From positions 50,156 to 114,155 of the forward strand of contig JAADJB010000023.1 of the NCBI GenBank assembly GCA_013151035.1: a DNA stretch of 64,000 nt. Reading direction: 5' to 3'. The position numbers and the translations under genes were made by a program. This document shows positions 30,759 through 38,359 of this stretch, piece by piece. Position 1 is the stretch's first letter. Every line of letters starts with the position of its first letter. The notes under the pieces are model-generated. The model had not been told where the DNA came from, did no database searches, and saw only the letters and a list, made by a program, of their open reading frames with translations. Origin of the DNA: Gammaproteobacteria bacterium (GTDB lineage Bacteria > Pseudomonadota > Gammaproteobacteria > JAADJB01).

Positions 30759-30813
30759 CGAACCTTGATTAGCGGAGTCAGAGTCCGCTGTCCTACCGTT
30801 AGACGATTCACCA
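30740..30813 (-). tRNA. tRNA-Gln (anticodon CTG)
   Basis: 74 bases with encoded CCA. The acceptor stem TGGTGAA pairs with TTCGCCA, the anticodon arm is GCGGA-CTCTGAC-TCCGC with anticodon CTG, and the T arm has GGTTCGAATCC. The first base T and the overall pattern match glutamine tRNAs. It follows rpsI on the same strand after a terminator. Confidence 0.95.
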
Positions 30814-30832
30814 AAATCACAGGGGCAGATCT

Positions 30833-30864
30833 AAAAAAGGGGGACAGACCTAAGGTCTGTCCCC
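30833..30864 (-). terminator. Intrinsic terminator of rplM-rpsI
   Basis: Minus strand GGGGACAGACC, loop TTA, GGTCTGTCCCC, then six T after two C. It lies 26 bases after the rpsI stop and separates the ribosomal protein operon from tRNA-Gln. Similar GGGGxCAGAC hairpins recur at 43.86 and 44.39 kb. Confidence 0.9.
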
Positions 30865-30890
30865 GACTGACTTCCACCCCAACAAGCAGA

Positions 30891-31283
30891 TTAACGCTTG
30901 GAGAACTGTGTTGCGCGACGAGCCTTACGCAGGCCAACTTTCTTACGCTCAACCTCACGGGCGTCACGAGTAACAAAACCAGCGCGGCGTAAAGTCGGAC
31001 GTAATTCACCATCATATTCCATCAGTGCGCGAGTAATACCATGACGAATTGCACCCGCCTGACCACTACCACCACCACCACGGACAGTCACCATAATATC
31101 AAAGGTATCAGCCATATCCACCTTCTCTAATGGCTGGCGAACAACCATGCGAGCGGTCTCACGAGCAAAATATTCATCCAGTGGACGACGGTTTACTGTA
31201 ATGCTACCTGTACCCTTACGCAGAAAAACACGCGCGGCTGAGCTCTTGCGCCGACCGGTACCGTAATATGTTTCTTGTGCCAT
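30891..31283 (-). CDS. rpsI: 30S ribosomal protein S9
   Basis: 130 residues from [20 protein letters not shown], the usual length; an ATG three codons upstream is less likely. It has [21 protein letters not shown] and the basic C-terminal tail ending RRATQFSKR that reaches the ribosomal P-site. It follows rplM by 24 bases, the conserved rplM-rpsI operon. Confidence 0.98.
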   Translation of the reverse strand: MAQETYYGTGRRKSSAARVFLRKGTGSITVNRRPLDEYFARETARMVVRQPLEKVDMADTFDIMVTVRGGGGSGQAGAIRHGITRALMEYDGELRPTLRRAGFVTRDAREVERKKVGLRKARRATQFSKR

Positions 31284-31307
31284 ATCAATCAAGCCTATTC
31301 TATATAA

Positions 31308-31736
31308 TTAAATGTCTAACGGCTGAGGCTGCTGAGCGGTATGTTGATGTTCCGCACCTGCATAGACCTTAAGCTTACGGAACATTGCACGACCCAGCGG
31401 GTTCTTTGGCAACATACCCTTAACTGCCTTCTCAATAATCAACTCTGGTGATTTGGCCTGTAAGGTCGCAAAATTCACCGATTTTAGATTACCAATATAT
31501 CCTGTGTGGTGATGATACATTTTTTTCTCAGCCTTACGACCCGTTACCGTAATCTTTTCAGCATTAACAATAACAATGTAATCACCTGTATCGACATGAG
31601 GCGTATATTCCGCCTTATGTTTGCCACGCAAGCGGTGCGCAACCTCGGTTGCCAGGCGACCCAAGGTCTTGCCTGTTGCATCAACCAAATACCAATCGCG
31701 CTTTACCGTTTCCGATCTGGCACTAAACGTTTTCAT
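31308..31736 (-). CDS. rplM: 50S ribosomal protein L13
   Basis: 142 residues from [22 protein letters not shown], the same length as E. coli L13, with [21 protein letters not shown] and [25 protein letters not shown] lies 8 bases before this ATG; the upstream in-frame ATG at 31763 adds nine unrelated residues. In E. coli, L13 represses its own operon. Here a structured leader with an intrinsic terminator lies about 100 bases upstream. Confidence 0.98.
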   Translation of the reverse strand: MKTFSARSETVKRDWYLVDATGKTLGRLATEVAHRLRGKHKAEYTPHVDTGDYIVIVNAEKITVTGRKAEKKMYHHHTGYIGNLKSVNFATLQAKSPELIIEKAVKGMLPKNPLGRAMFRKLKVYAGAEHQHTAQQPQPLDI

Positions 31737-31834
31737 GGAACTTACTCCGAAACCCATCAACAAAGAAGCGGAATCTTACCAGATGAAGGGACTCTTGTAC
31801 AAGCCGGAATTGATAATAATTTAGATATTCAGAC

Positions 31835-31865
31835 AAAAAAAAGCCCCACAAAGGATAGTGGGGCT
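31835..31865 (-). terminator. Intrinsic terminator inside the rplM leader region
   Basis: Minus strand AGCCCCAC, 8-base loop, GTGGGGCT, then eight T. It ends 99 bases upstream of the rplM ATG, so it would either end a small RNA or act as an attenuator. Confidence 0.85.
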
Positions 31866-31936
31866 AAAAAATTCCACCTACTATGGAGGATGGAGGAGTC
31901 TGATCAACCAGTACTTGGGGGCTGGTTAATCAGTAT
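31835..31936 (-). ncRNA. Candidate small RNA or attenuated leader of rplM-rpsI
   Basis: About 100 bases between a promoter (31943-31971) and a terminator (31835-31865). The 5' part forms a 12-bp perfect stem, CTGATTAACCAG with CTGGTTGATCAG (31922-31933 with 31900-31911) and a C-rich 10-base loop. Next comes a single-stranded stretch with CTCCTCCATCCTCC, able to pair with Shine-Dalgarno sequences, then the terminator. No reading frame is present. It could be a trans-acting sRNA or the regulated 5' leader of the downstream ribosomal genes. Confidence 0.55.
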
Positions 31937-31942
31937 GTAAGT

Positions 31943-31971
31943 ATTTTCTAATATTCTAACTCTCTTGTCAA
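31943..31971 (-). promoter_or_regulatory. Sigma70-type promoter upstream of rplM leader
   Basis: Minus strand: perfect -35 TTGACA (31966-31971), 17-base spacer, -10 GAAAAT (31943-31948, four of six consensus). The predicted transcript starts just before the 12-bp hairpin of the leader. Confidence 0.6.
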
Positions 31972-32036
31972 CTATTATCTGCAATATTGTTGTGACTGCA
32001 GCAGGCAATAATAATTCCCCCAAAACAAAAAAACAT

Positions 32037-32113
32037 GGTGCGCGGTGCACACCCTACCGTTAACCCTGGTACGCGGTGCATACCCAACCGTGGTAGGGTG
32101 CGCATTGCGCACC
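32037..32113. repeat. REP cluster, three copies (-,-,+), one degenerate
   Basis: 32037-32057 (-, GGTGCGCGGTGCACACC), 32068-32088 (-, degenerate, GGTACGCGGTGCATACC) and 32093-32113 (+). It lies 5 bases from the stop codon of the ferredoxin gene. The rest of 31972-32118 shows nothing else. Confidence 0.8.
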
Positions 32114-32118
32114 AACTC

Positions 32119-32427
32119 TTATACACGCAAACGCTCGACCACGCGCCCGCCGATAAGATGCTCCTGTATGATCTCGTCAATATCTTCTTTATCGACGTAG
32201 CGATACCAGATTGCTTCGGGATAAACCACCATCACCGGGCCTTCAGCACAGCGGTTCATACAGCCTGCGGTATTAATACGTACCCCGGCTTGATTACCCA
32301 AGCCCTGGGTTTTACAAGCTTGCTTCATGTAATCCCTTATAGCCTGAGCACCAAAACGCTGGCAACACTCACTACCATCGGCACGCTGATTGGTACAAAA
32401 AAACACATGGTAACGATAATAGGACAT
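32119..32427 (-). CDS. Thioredoxin-like [2Fe-2S] ferredoxin
   Basis: 102 residues, MSYYRYHVFFCTNQRADGSECC. Four cysteines in the pattern FFC-11-C, then NTAGCMNRCAEGPVMVVYPEAIWY, match the thioredoxin-fold [2Fe-2S] ferredoxin family (related to the NuoE C-terminal domain). Role: a small electron carrier, partner unknown. It is divergent from the GlcF-like Fe-S gene, 86 bases apart, so the two may share a regulatory region. Confidence 0.85.
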   Translation of the reverse strand: MSYYRYHVFFCTNQRADGSECCQRFGAQAIRDYMKQACKTQGLGNQAGVRINTAGCMNRCAEGPVMVVYPEAIWYRYVDKEDIDEIIQEHLIGGRVVERLRV

Positions 32428-32513
32428 CGAATTTCCTCTTTGAGTGATAAATACAGGATTCCTTCATCAGGACTATATTATAATAGCTCCGGCTAGACAC
32501 ACCAAACCTGATC

Positions 32514-33767
32514 ATGGGAACTGCGAAAATCTCTCTTCTTAAACACTCGACACATACAGACTCGATTAAACAGCTCCTCGCAGCCAGCAATCAGTGCGTC
32601 ATGTGTGCCCTGTGCTTGCCTCATTGCCCTACCTACCGCATTACTCTCAATGAAGCAAACAGTCCAAGGGGGCGTATTGCCTTAATGCGAGCCCTACTGA
32701 AACGAGAGATTCCGCTAACCAATAAGGCACTGCAACACCTCGAGCAATGTATGCACTGTCTTAATTGTGAGGCAATGTGCCCATCTAAAGTCCCGTTTTC
32801 TCAACTCATTAGCAACACCCGGCAGCAGCTACCCCATCAAACCCGGTCATATTGGCATCGTCTGATAGCCTGGTTATTAACTAAACCCTGGTTATTAGAC
32901 AGCAGCCTGACACTGTTAAGCTACACGCCCACCTGGATACGCCGCATAACCAATAAAAGTAAACTCGCTATCGGCTTAGATTGGAACCCCAAAAACCTGC
33001 CCCGATTAAAGAGGTTTTATCCTGCTTTGCACCAACAAAGTGGGCAGGTGCAGTTATTTACCGGATGCATGAAGGGCATAGACAAGGCTAATATCCATGC
33101 CGCTATCAAACTCCTAAACCACATCGGCTACGATGTCAGCATCCCCGCAGGTCAGACCTGTTGTGGCAGTTTTCATCAACACCATGGATTTCAGCAACAG
33201 GCGCAGGCACTGATACGACAAAATAATACCCGCCTGGCTAATAATAAGGGTCTCATTACCTTATCGCTCAATAGCGCCTGTAGCACCCAGCTACAACACA
33301 ACAATGATGGCAACCATAGCCCGCTCGATATTATTTACTTTATTCAACGCCACCAATCACAAGACATCGCCTTCTCCGCCTGTCATAAGCGTATTGCCAT
33401 CCACCTACCTTGCTCGGCAAGAAACAGCCTGGGACAAGATCGTGAGATTATTCAGATACTCCAACAAATCCCCTCCATTGAACTATTTGAACTGCCCCGG
33501 GAAGGTGCGTGCTGTGGAGCCGGCGGAGCCTACTTCATTACCCAGACCGATATGGCAACACAGGTACGACAACCATTAATCGAACAACTGTGTTCGCTGC
33601 AGGTCGATATCGTCGTTAGCTCTAATATTACTTGCGCTCTGCATATAAGGAATGGCATTCTTGAAGCTGGGCTGGATATTGAAGTCATGCATCCGGTTCG
33701 TTTGTTGGCGCAACATCTGTTGATGCGTGCTACTCCGACGAATGGATTCCCGCCTGCGCGGAAATGA
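32514..33767 (+). CDS. GlcF-like (Fe-S)-binding oxidoreductase subunit
   Basis: 417 residues. Two 4Fe-4S motifs near the N-terminus (CVMCALCLPHCPTYR and CMHCLNCEAMCPSKVP) are followed by two CCG domains (GCMKGIDKANIHAAI..TCCGSFHQHHG and GACCGAGGAYF). This is the architecture of glycolate oxidase Fe-S subunit GlcF and related lactate/glycolate enzymes. No glcD or glcE lies nearby in this window, so the flavin partner must be elsewhere or be the FAD/Fe-S fusion at 22.6 kb (speculative). The coding end overlaps a dispersed GGATTCCCGCCTGCGCGG repeat that supplies the last codons. Confidence 0.8.
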   Translation: MGTAKISLLKHSTHTDSIKQLLAASNQCVMCALCLPHCPTYRITLNEANSPRGRIALMRALLKREIPLTNKALQHLEQCMHCLNCEAMCPSKVPFSQLISNTRQQLPHQTRSYWHRLIAWLLTKPWLLDSSLTLLSYTPTWIRRITNKSKLAIGLDWNPKNLPRLKRFYPALHQQSGQVQLFTGCMKGIDKANIHAAIKLLNHIGYDVSIPAGQTCCGSFHQHHGFQQQAQALIRQNNTRLANNKGLITLSLNSACSTQLQHNNDGNHSPLDIIYFIQRHQSQDIAFSACHKRIAIHLPCSARNSLGQDREIIQILQQIPSIELFELPREGACCGAGGAYFITQTDMATQVRQPLIEQLCSLQVDIVVSSNITCALHIRNGILEAGLDIEVMHPVRLLAQHLLMRATPTNGFPPARK

Positions 33768-33816
33768 CAGACCCTCGGGAATGACAAAACTGTAGAAACG
33801 ATAACAAGGTACACTT

Positions 33817-34461
33817 ATGTCACAACGTAAACTCAACCCCTTCGATCACATTGTTCTCGGTGTCGATCAGGCTCTACGGACGATCTGGGGAAAACCGCAA
33901 TCAACCGGTCGAGAGAACCCCGCTAATCGTCACAGCGAAGGCGAGATGAACGAGAGCGAACGGGTACAGACTGCCAGCCTGATGCGCATCAACCATGCCG
34001 GTGAGGTCTGTGCCCAGGCACTGTATCAGGGACAAGCACTAACAGCAAAACTGGATCATGTGCGTGAGCGCATGGAAGAAGCCGCTAATGAAGAGAATGA
34101 TCACCTACTGTGGTGCGAACAACGCATCAAGGAACTGAACAGCCATACCAGCTACCTGAACCCAGTGTGGTACGCCGGCTCTTTTGCCATTGGTGCCACC
34201 GCCGGCCTGATCGGAGATCGCTGGAGCCTCGGTTTTGTTGCCGAGACTGAGCATCAGGTAGTCAAACACCTGGATGGGCACCTGCAACATCTACCCGAGA
34301 CCGACCACAAGAGTCGCGCCATTCTGCAACAAATGAGTGAAGATGAAGAACGTCATGGTGCCAGCGCCGCTCAGGCCGGGGGTATCGAGTTACCCGCACC
34401 GATCAAATTAGGCATGAAGATAAGCTCGAAGATCATGACTGCGTTGGCGGGGAAGATATAG
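33817..34461 (+). CDS. coq7: 2-octaprenyl-3-methyl-6-methoxy-1,4-benzoquinol hydroxylase (Coq7)
   Basis: Di-iron membrane-associated enzyme of ubiquinone synthesis (hydroxylation at C6). 214 residues. The iron ligands are visible as MRINHAGEVCAQALY (E..H pattern), NEENDHLLWCEQR, TEHQVVKHLDGHL and EDEERHGASAAQ, two ExxH-type repeats as in the Coq7 family. In pseudomonads coq7 lies close to crp/vfr and an osmC gene, as here. An aerobic, ubiquinone-using organism is implied. Confidence 0.95.
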   Translation: MSQRKLNPFDHIVLGVDQALRTIWGKPQSTGRENPANRHSEGEMNESERVQTASLMRINHAGEVCAQALYQGQALTAKLDHVRERMEEAANEENDHLLWCEQRIKELNSHTSYLNPVWYAGSFAIGATAGLIGDRWSLGFVAETEHQVVKHLDGHLQHLPETDHKSRAILQQMSEDEERHGASAAQAGGIELPAPIKLGMKISSKIMTALAGKI

Positions 34462-34463
34462 AT

Positions 34464-34484
34464 GGTACGCAGTGCGCACCCTAC
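34464..34484 (-). repeat. REP copy after coq7
   Basis: GGTACGCAGTGCGCACC followed by CTAC, 2 bases past the coq7 stop codon. Confidence 0.8.
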
Positions 34485-34493
34485 CGTAACCGT

Positions 34494-34552
34494 CATTCCC
34501 GCGTAGGCGGGAATCCATTAAGATCCCCGCCTGCGCGAGGATGACAGCGTAA
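34494..34552. repeat. Dispersed CATTCCCGC inverted repeat
   Basis: CATTCCCGCGTAGGCGGGAATCC-type unit followed by its inverted relative CCCCGCCTGCGCGAGGATGACAG. A related half-unit lies at 33748-33770 in the end of the GlcF-like gene. It is a common proteobacterial intergenic palindrome with no known function here. Confidence 0.6.
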
Positions 34553-34570
34553 CCCGACAAGACGCAAACA

Positions 34571-34984
34571 TCATGCCTCAATCACATAATCGTGGGTGAT
34601 CTCGGCGGCCTTTGCCAACATGATTGAGGCCGAACAATACTTTTCTGCCGATAGCTCAACCGCCCGCTTAACATGCTTTTCAGACAGCCCATCACCCTTG
34701 ATAATAAAATGCACATGAATATGGGTAAACACCTTAGGCACCTCATCGGTACGTTTTGCCTCAATCTCAACCACACAATCGGCGACCGGTTGACGCGCGC
34801 GCTTGAGGATATGCACCACATCAAAAGCAGTACATCCACCCATACCCAGCAATAACATCTCCATCGGGCGCACACCCAGGTCACGCCCACCATTTTCGGG
34901 TGGCCCATCCATCACCACAGCATGCCCACTGCCCGACTCACCAATAAAAGTGGCTTCTTCTACCCACTTGACCCGTGCCTTCAT
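34571..34984 (-). CDS. OsmC family protein
   Basis: 137 residues from MKARVKWVEEATFIGESGSGHAVVMDGPPENGG, with GGAG 7 bases before the ATG; a longer reading from 35176 runs back into the MITE and is not real. The family cysteines are in LGMGGCTAFDVV and SAEKYCSASIMLAKA, so this is a YhfA/OsmC-type thiol peroxidase-like protein. In pseudomonads an OsmC gene lies next to vfr/crp. Divergent from crp. Confidence 0.88.
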   Translation of the reverse strand: MKARVKWVEEATFIGESGSGHAVVMDGPPENGGRDLGVRPMEMLLLGMGGCTAFDVVHILKRARQPVADCVVEIEAKRTDEVPKVFTHIHVHFIIKGDGLSEKHVKRAVELSAEKYCSASIMLAKAAEITHDYVIEA

Positions 34985-35007
34985 AACAAACTCCTTGCCT
35001 AGTATTT

Positions 35008-35028
35008 GGTGCGCGGTGCGCACCCTAC
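35008..35028 (-). repeat. REP copy upstream of the osmC gene
   Basis: GGTGCGCGGTGCGCACC followed by CTAC, 23 bases before the osmC ATG and 18 bases from the MITE-like element. Confidence 0.8.
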
Positions 35029-35046
35029 CGTTATAGGGATTATATA

Positions 35047-35212
35047 CATTGAGACCTTTGCACGAAACAGACACGAAAGAAAAATAAGCTGAAATTTTAC
35101 TGATTGAGGCAGGGAACGCAGTTAATAGCGAGCTATTGACAAGTTTTCTAACGAAAAGCAGTGAGATTTCAGTCATTTTTACTCGTGATTGTTTCGTGCA
35201 AAGGTCTCAATG
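35047..35212. mobile_element. MITE-like element with 23-bp perfect terminal inverted repeats
   Basis: 166 bases. The left end CATTGAGACCTTTGCACG.. (35047-35069) is exactly complementary to the right end (35190-35212), and the inner 30 bases of each arm are also imperfectly complementary. It has no coding capacity. The termini GAGACCTTTGCA resemble IS5-family ends (from memory), so it may be a non-autonomous derivative moved in trans. No clear target-site duplication. It lies 36 bases upstream of the crp start and so sits in or next to the crp promoter. Confidence 0.75.
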
Positions 35213-35248
35213 TTAGACATTAGGCGAAGCCTTGCTTACACTGTCAGC

Positions 35249-35881
35249 ATGATGAAAGTAAATGACTTGCAAGAAGCATCTCTTAATCTCTTTCTGGAAC
35301 ACTGCCACCGCAGACGTTACCCGGCCAAGACTGTTCTGATCTATGCTGGTGATAAACCCGATGTCCTCTATTATATTATCAAGGGCTCCGTCACCGTATT
35401 GTTTGAAGATGAAGAAGGCCATGAGATCGTTTTGGCTTACCTTAACCCAGGCGATTTCTTTGGTGAAATGGGTATGTTTGGGCAAGATGCAACCCGTAGT
35501 GCCTGGGTGCGCACCCGGTTGGAATGTGAGATTGCCGAGATTAGCTATAGTCAATTTCGTCTGCTCGCCAAGCAAGACTCCGAGATATTATTTAACCTCG
35601 CCTCACAGATGGCAACACGGCTACGCAACACCAGCCGCAAGGTCAGTGATCTTGCCTTCCTGGATGTCACTGGTCGCATCGCCCGCGCCCTGCTCGATCT
35701 GTGCCAACAGCCCGATGCCATGACGCATCCTGAAGGGATGCAGATCTCGATTACACGTCAGGATTTAGGCAAGCTAGTCGGTTGTTCCAGAGAGATGGCA
35801 GGCAGGGTCATCAAGGCCTTGACCGAACAGGGACTGGTGAGCAGCACCGGAAAAAAGATTGTTGTATTCAATCCCCGGTAA
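35249..35881 (+). CDS. crp: cAMP receptor protein (CRP/Vfr)
   Basis: Global regulator. About 210 residues from MMKVNDLQEASLNLFLEHCHRRRYP; an earlier in-frame ATG at 35189 lies in the MITE. The cAMP-binding cupin shows GEMGMFGQ and RSAWVRTR, keeping the Arg-Ser pair that contacts cAMP in E. coli CRP. The C-terminal winged helix reads ITRQDLGKLVGCSREMAGRVIKAL, with the recognition helix RE-GR close to CRP, so a TGTGA-type site is expected. The LDVTGRIARALLDLCQQPDAMTHPEGMQ segment is nearly that of E. coli. The stop codon directly abuts a REP copy. Confidence 0.95.
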   Translation: MMKVNDLQEASLNLFLEHCHRRRYPAKTVLIYAGDKPDVLYYIIKGSVTVLFEDEEGHEIVLAYLNPGDFFGEMGMFGQDATRSAWVRTRLECEIAEISYSQFRLLAKQDSEILFNLASQMATRLRNTSRKVSDLAFLDVTGRIARALLDLCQQPDAMTHPEGMQISITRQDLGKLVGCSREMAGRVIKALTEQGLVSSTGKKIVVFNPR

Positions 35882-35898
35882 GGTGCGCATTGCGCACC
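35882..35898. repeat. REP hairpin between crp and trpC
   Basis: GGTGCGCATTGCGCACC begins on the base after the crp TAA; GTA of the foot is shared with the last crp bases. It fills the 21-base gap between the convergent crp and trpC genes and may protect or end both messages. Confidence 0.75.
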
Positions 35899-35902
35899 CT
35901 CA

Positions 35903-36706
35903 TTATGGTACGAAAAACAACTCCTGCAAACGGGCACCCGGATCATCCGCTCGCATAAACGCTTCACCAACCAGGAAGGTATGCACGTCATGTGTGCGCA
36001 TACGTTGCACATCCTCAGCACTATGAATCCCACTCTCGGTAACAACTAAGCGATCATCAGGAATATCCGCTAATAAATCTATCGTTGTTTGCAGGTCGGT
36101 CTCAAAGCTACGCAGGTTACGATTATTAATACCGATCATAGGCACAGGAAGCAGCAGCGCACGCGCCAGCTCATCAGCATCATGCACCTCAACCAACACA
36201 TCCATACCCAACTCAATCGCTAACTGTGCCAACGCCAGCATCCGAACATCATCCAGCACAGCAACAATCAACAGAATGCAATCTGCACCCATCGCGCGCG
36301 CCTCATAGACCTGATATGGGTCGATCATAAAATCCTTACGCAATACCGGCAGCTCACAGGCCGCCTTTGCCTGTAACAGGTATTCATCGGCACCCTGAAA
36401 AAAATCAATATCCGTCAACACTGATAGACAAGCCGCACCACCACGCGCATAACTCTGTGCAATCTCAGCAGGATGGAAATTCTCACGCAACAGTCCCTTA
36501 CTCGGTGATGCCTTCTTGATCTCAGCGATCACTGCTGCCTGTCCATTTTCTATTTTTTGACGCAAAGCCTGAACAAAGCCCCTCGGGGCTGAGGCACCAG
36601 CGACCTGAGCACGCAGCTCATCCAGACTCACCCGCGCCTGTCGCTCGGCAATCTCTTCGCCCTTGCGTTGTAATATACGTTGCAGAATATCCGGAGTATT
36701 TGACAT
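35903..36706 (-). CDS. trpC: Indole-3-glycerol phosphate synthase
   Basis: TIM-barrel enzyme that closes the indole ring in tryptophan synthesis. 267 residues from [22 protein letters not shown] (an adjacent ATG is one codon earlier). Key segments: [19 protein letters not shown] with the catalytic Lys, [46 protein letters not shown] and VTESGIHS. It is a monofunctional TrpC with no TrpF fusion. Last gene of the trpEGDC run. A REP hairpin lies in the 42-base gap before it. Confidence 0.97.
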   Translation of the reverse strand: MSNTPDILQRILQRKGEEIAERQARVSLDELRAQVAGASAPRGFVQALRQKIENGQAAVIAEIKKASPSKGLLRENFHPAEIAQSYARGGAACLSVLTDIDFFQGADEYLLQAKAACELPVLRKDFMIDPYQVYEARAMGADCILLIVAVLDDVRMLALAQLAIELGMDVLVEVHDADELARALLLPVPMIGINNRNLRSFETDLQTTIDLLADIPDDRLVVTESGIHSAEDVQRMRTHDVHTFLVGEAFMRADDPGARLQELFFVP

Positions 36707-36726
36707 CATTTTTACCTTTAGTAAAT

Positions 36727-36747
36727 GGTGCGCAGTGCGCACCCTAC
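36727..36747 (-). repeat. REP copy between trpD and trpC
   Basis: GGTGCGCAGTGCGCACC followed by CTAC. It starts 1 base past the trpD stop and 20 bases before trpC, so the hairpin is transcribed inside the trp message. Confidence 0.85.
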
Positions 36748-36748
36748 C

Positions 36749-37768
36749 TCACATAGATTGTGTCAATCGCACCAGTGCTGCCAGGCGTTCACCGGCAGCA
36801 CCACTATCCACCAACTCAGCCGCACGCACCACACCGGCCTGCAAGCTATCCACTAGATTCGCAGCATAAATTGCCGCACCGGCATTAAGCAGAACAATAT
36901 CCCGCGCAGCTCCCTTATCTCCAGCAAACACCGACTTAATCATTGCCAGACTCTTATCTGCATTCGCCACCACCAGTGCCTGTGCATCTCCACGCTGTAG
37001 ACCAAATTGCTCCGGCGTAACGCTATAACAACGGATCTCACCATCACGCAACTCTGCCACCTGGGTTGCCGCACTGATACTGATCTCATCCAGGCCATCA
37101 TCCGCATGCACCACCAGCACATGATGACTACCCAAACGCTGTAACACCTGCGCCAAAGGCTTCAACCACTGCTCACTAAACACACCCAATACCTGATTCG
37201 GTGCCGTAGCAGGATTGGTTAATGGCCCCAGCAGATTAAACAGAGTGCGTACACCCATCTCCTTGCGTGGACCAATCGCATGCTTCATCGCACTATGATG
37301 ATGCGGTGCAAACAGAAAACCCACACCCAGTTCATTCACACACTGCGCCACCTGCGCTGGCTCCAGATCCAGATTAACCCCGGCTGTCTCCAGCACATCA
37401 GCACTACCACAACTACTGGAGACCGAACGATTACCATGCTTGGCAACCTGCCCACCTGCCGCTGCTACCACAAAGGCACTAGCAGTAGAGATATTAAAAG
37501 TAGACAGACCATCACCACCGGTACCACAGGTATCGACCAGGTGATCCCCGCTCAACGCCACGGGTGTTGCCAGATCACGCATTACCTGCGCGGCAGCCGC
37601 CAGCTCATCCACCGTCTCACCCTTCATGCGCATGCCAATCAGAAAACCGCCAATCTGTGCCTCGGTTGCCTGCCCGGTCATAATCAGACGCATCACCGAT
37701 GTCATTTCTTCCGAGTTCAAATCCCGACTGTCTGTCACCGCACTAATCGCTGCCTTCATATCCATCAA
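36749..37768 (-). CDS. trpD: Anthranilate phosphoribosyltransferase
   Basis: Adds phosphoribose to anthranilate, second step of tryptophan synthesis. 339 residues. The PRPP and Mg sites are visible as [41 protein letters not shown], and the [35 protein letters not shown] block. Stop and start with trpG are adjacent (no gap). Confidence 0.97.
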   Translation of the reverse strand: MMDMKAAISAVTDSRDLNSEEMTSVMRLIMTGQATEAQIGGFLIGMRMKGETVDELAAAAQVMRDLATPVALSGDHLVDTCGTGGDGLSTFNISTASAFVVAAAGGQVAKHGNRSVSSSCGSADVLETAGVNLDLEPAQVAQCVNELGVGFLFAPHHHSAMKHAIGPRKEMGVRTLFNLLGPLTNPATAPNQVLGVFSEQWLKPLAQVLQRLGSHHVLVVHADDGLDEISISAATQVAELRDGEIRCYSVTPEQFGLQRGDAQALVVANADKSLAMIKSVFAGDKGAARDIVLLNAGAAIYAANLVDSLQAGVVRAAELVDSGAAGERLAALVRLTQSM

Positions 37769-38359
37769 TCAATCCCCTGCTTTCATCTGCAAAAAGTTTT
37801 TCAATAGATCATGCCCATATTGGGTCAAAATAGACTCGGGATGAAACTGCACCCCCGCCACCGCCAGGTCTTTATGTTGCACACCCATGATCTCATCGAG
37901 ATTACCAGCCTCATCTTCAGTCCAGGCCGTTACTTCCAGACAATCCGGCACACTCTCCTTATCAATCACCAGGGAATGATAACGGGTTGCCTCGAAGGGC
38001 ATGGCAAGCCCCTCAAAGACGCTTTTATTACTGTGATAAACCGCAGAGGTCTTACCATGCATAATCTGCCCAGCACGCACAATCTTACCGCCAAAGGCCT
38101 GAGCAATACTTTGATGCCCAAGACAAACCCCCAATAAGGGTACCTTGCCAGCAAAATAGCGAACTGCCTCCACCGAGATACCCGCTTGATCCGGCGTACA
38201 AGGCCCGGGAGAGACAACGATATGTTCCGGTTCCAGTTGTGCAATCGCCGACAGCGTAATCTGATCATTACGATAGACCTGCACATCGACACCCAGCTCA
38301 CCCAGATATTGCACCAGGTTGTAGGTAAAGGAGTCATAGTTATCAATCATTACTAACAT
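37769..38359 (-). CDS. trpG: Anthranilate synthase glutamine amidotransferase subunit
   Basis: Type 1 glutamine amidotransferase that supplies ammonia to TrpE. 196 residues. [54 protein letters not shown] (nucleophile Cys) and [14 protein letters not shown] (His-Glu) complete the triad. It may also serve PabB in folate synthesis, as in organisms with a single amidotransferase subunit. It overlaps trpE by 7 bases. Confidence 0.96.
   Translation of the reverse strand: MLVMIDNYDSFTYNLVQYLGELGVDVQVYRNDQITLSAIAQLEPEHIVVSPGPCTPDQAGISVEAVRYFAGKVPLLGVCLGHQSIAQAFGGKIVRAGQIMHGKTSAVYHSNKSVFEGLAMPFEATRYHSLVIDKESVPDCLEVTAWTEDEAGNLDEIMGVQHKDLAVAGVQFHPESILTQYGHDLLKNFLQMKAGD

Noticed and set aside
30423..30992. 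Open frame of 189 codons across REPs, tRNA-Gln and the end of rpsI
   Set aside because: It reads through two copies of the 61-base repeat, the tRNA and antisense rpsI; the composition is repeat-driven and no homology is recognisable.
26436..32113. CRISPR array formed by the GTAGGGTGCGC repeats
   Set aside because: Copies are spaced irregularly, lie in both orientations, are palindromic and sit between genes; no cas gene is present. They fit REP sequences.
33530..33836. Antisense frames across the end of the GlcF-like gene
   Set aside because: They arise from the opposite strand of the coding region and a dispersed CATTCCCGC repeat.
34985..35176. 64-residue N-terminal extension of the OsmC protein
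   Set aside because: It is encoded by the MITE and a REP; GGAG and family similarity place the start at 34984.
35189..35248. 20-residue N-terminal extension of crp starting in the MITE
   Set aside because: It is encoded by the terminal repeat of the mobile element and has no counterpart in CRP proteins.
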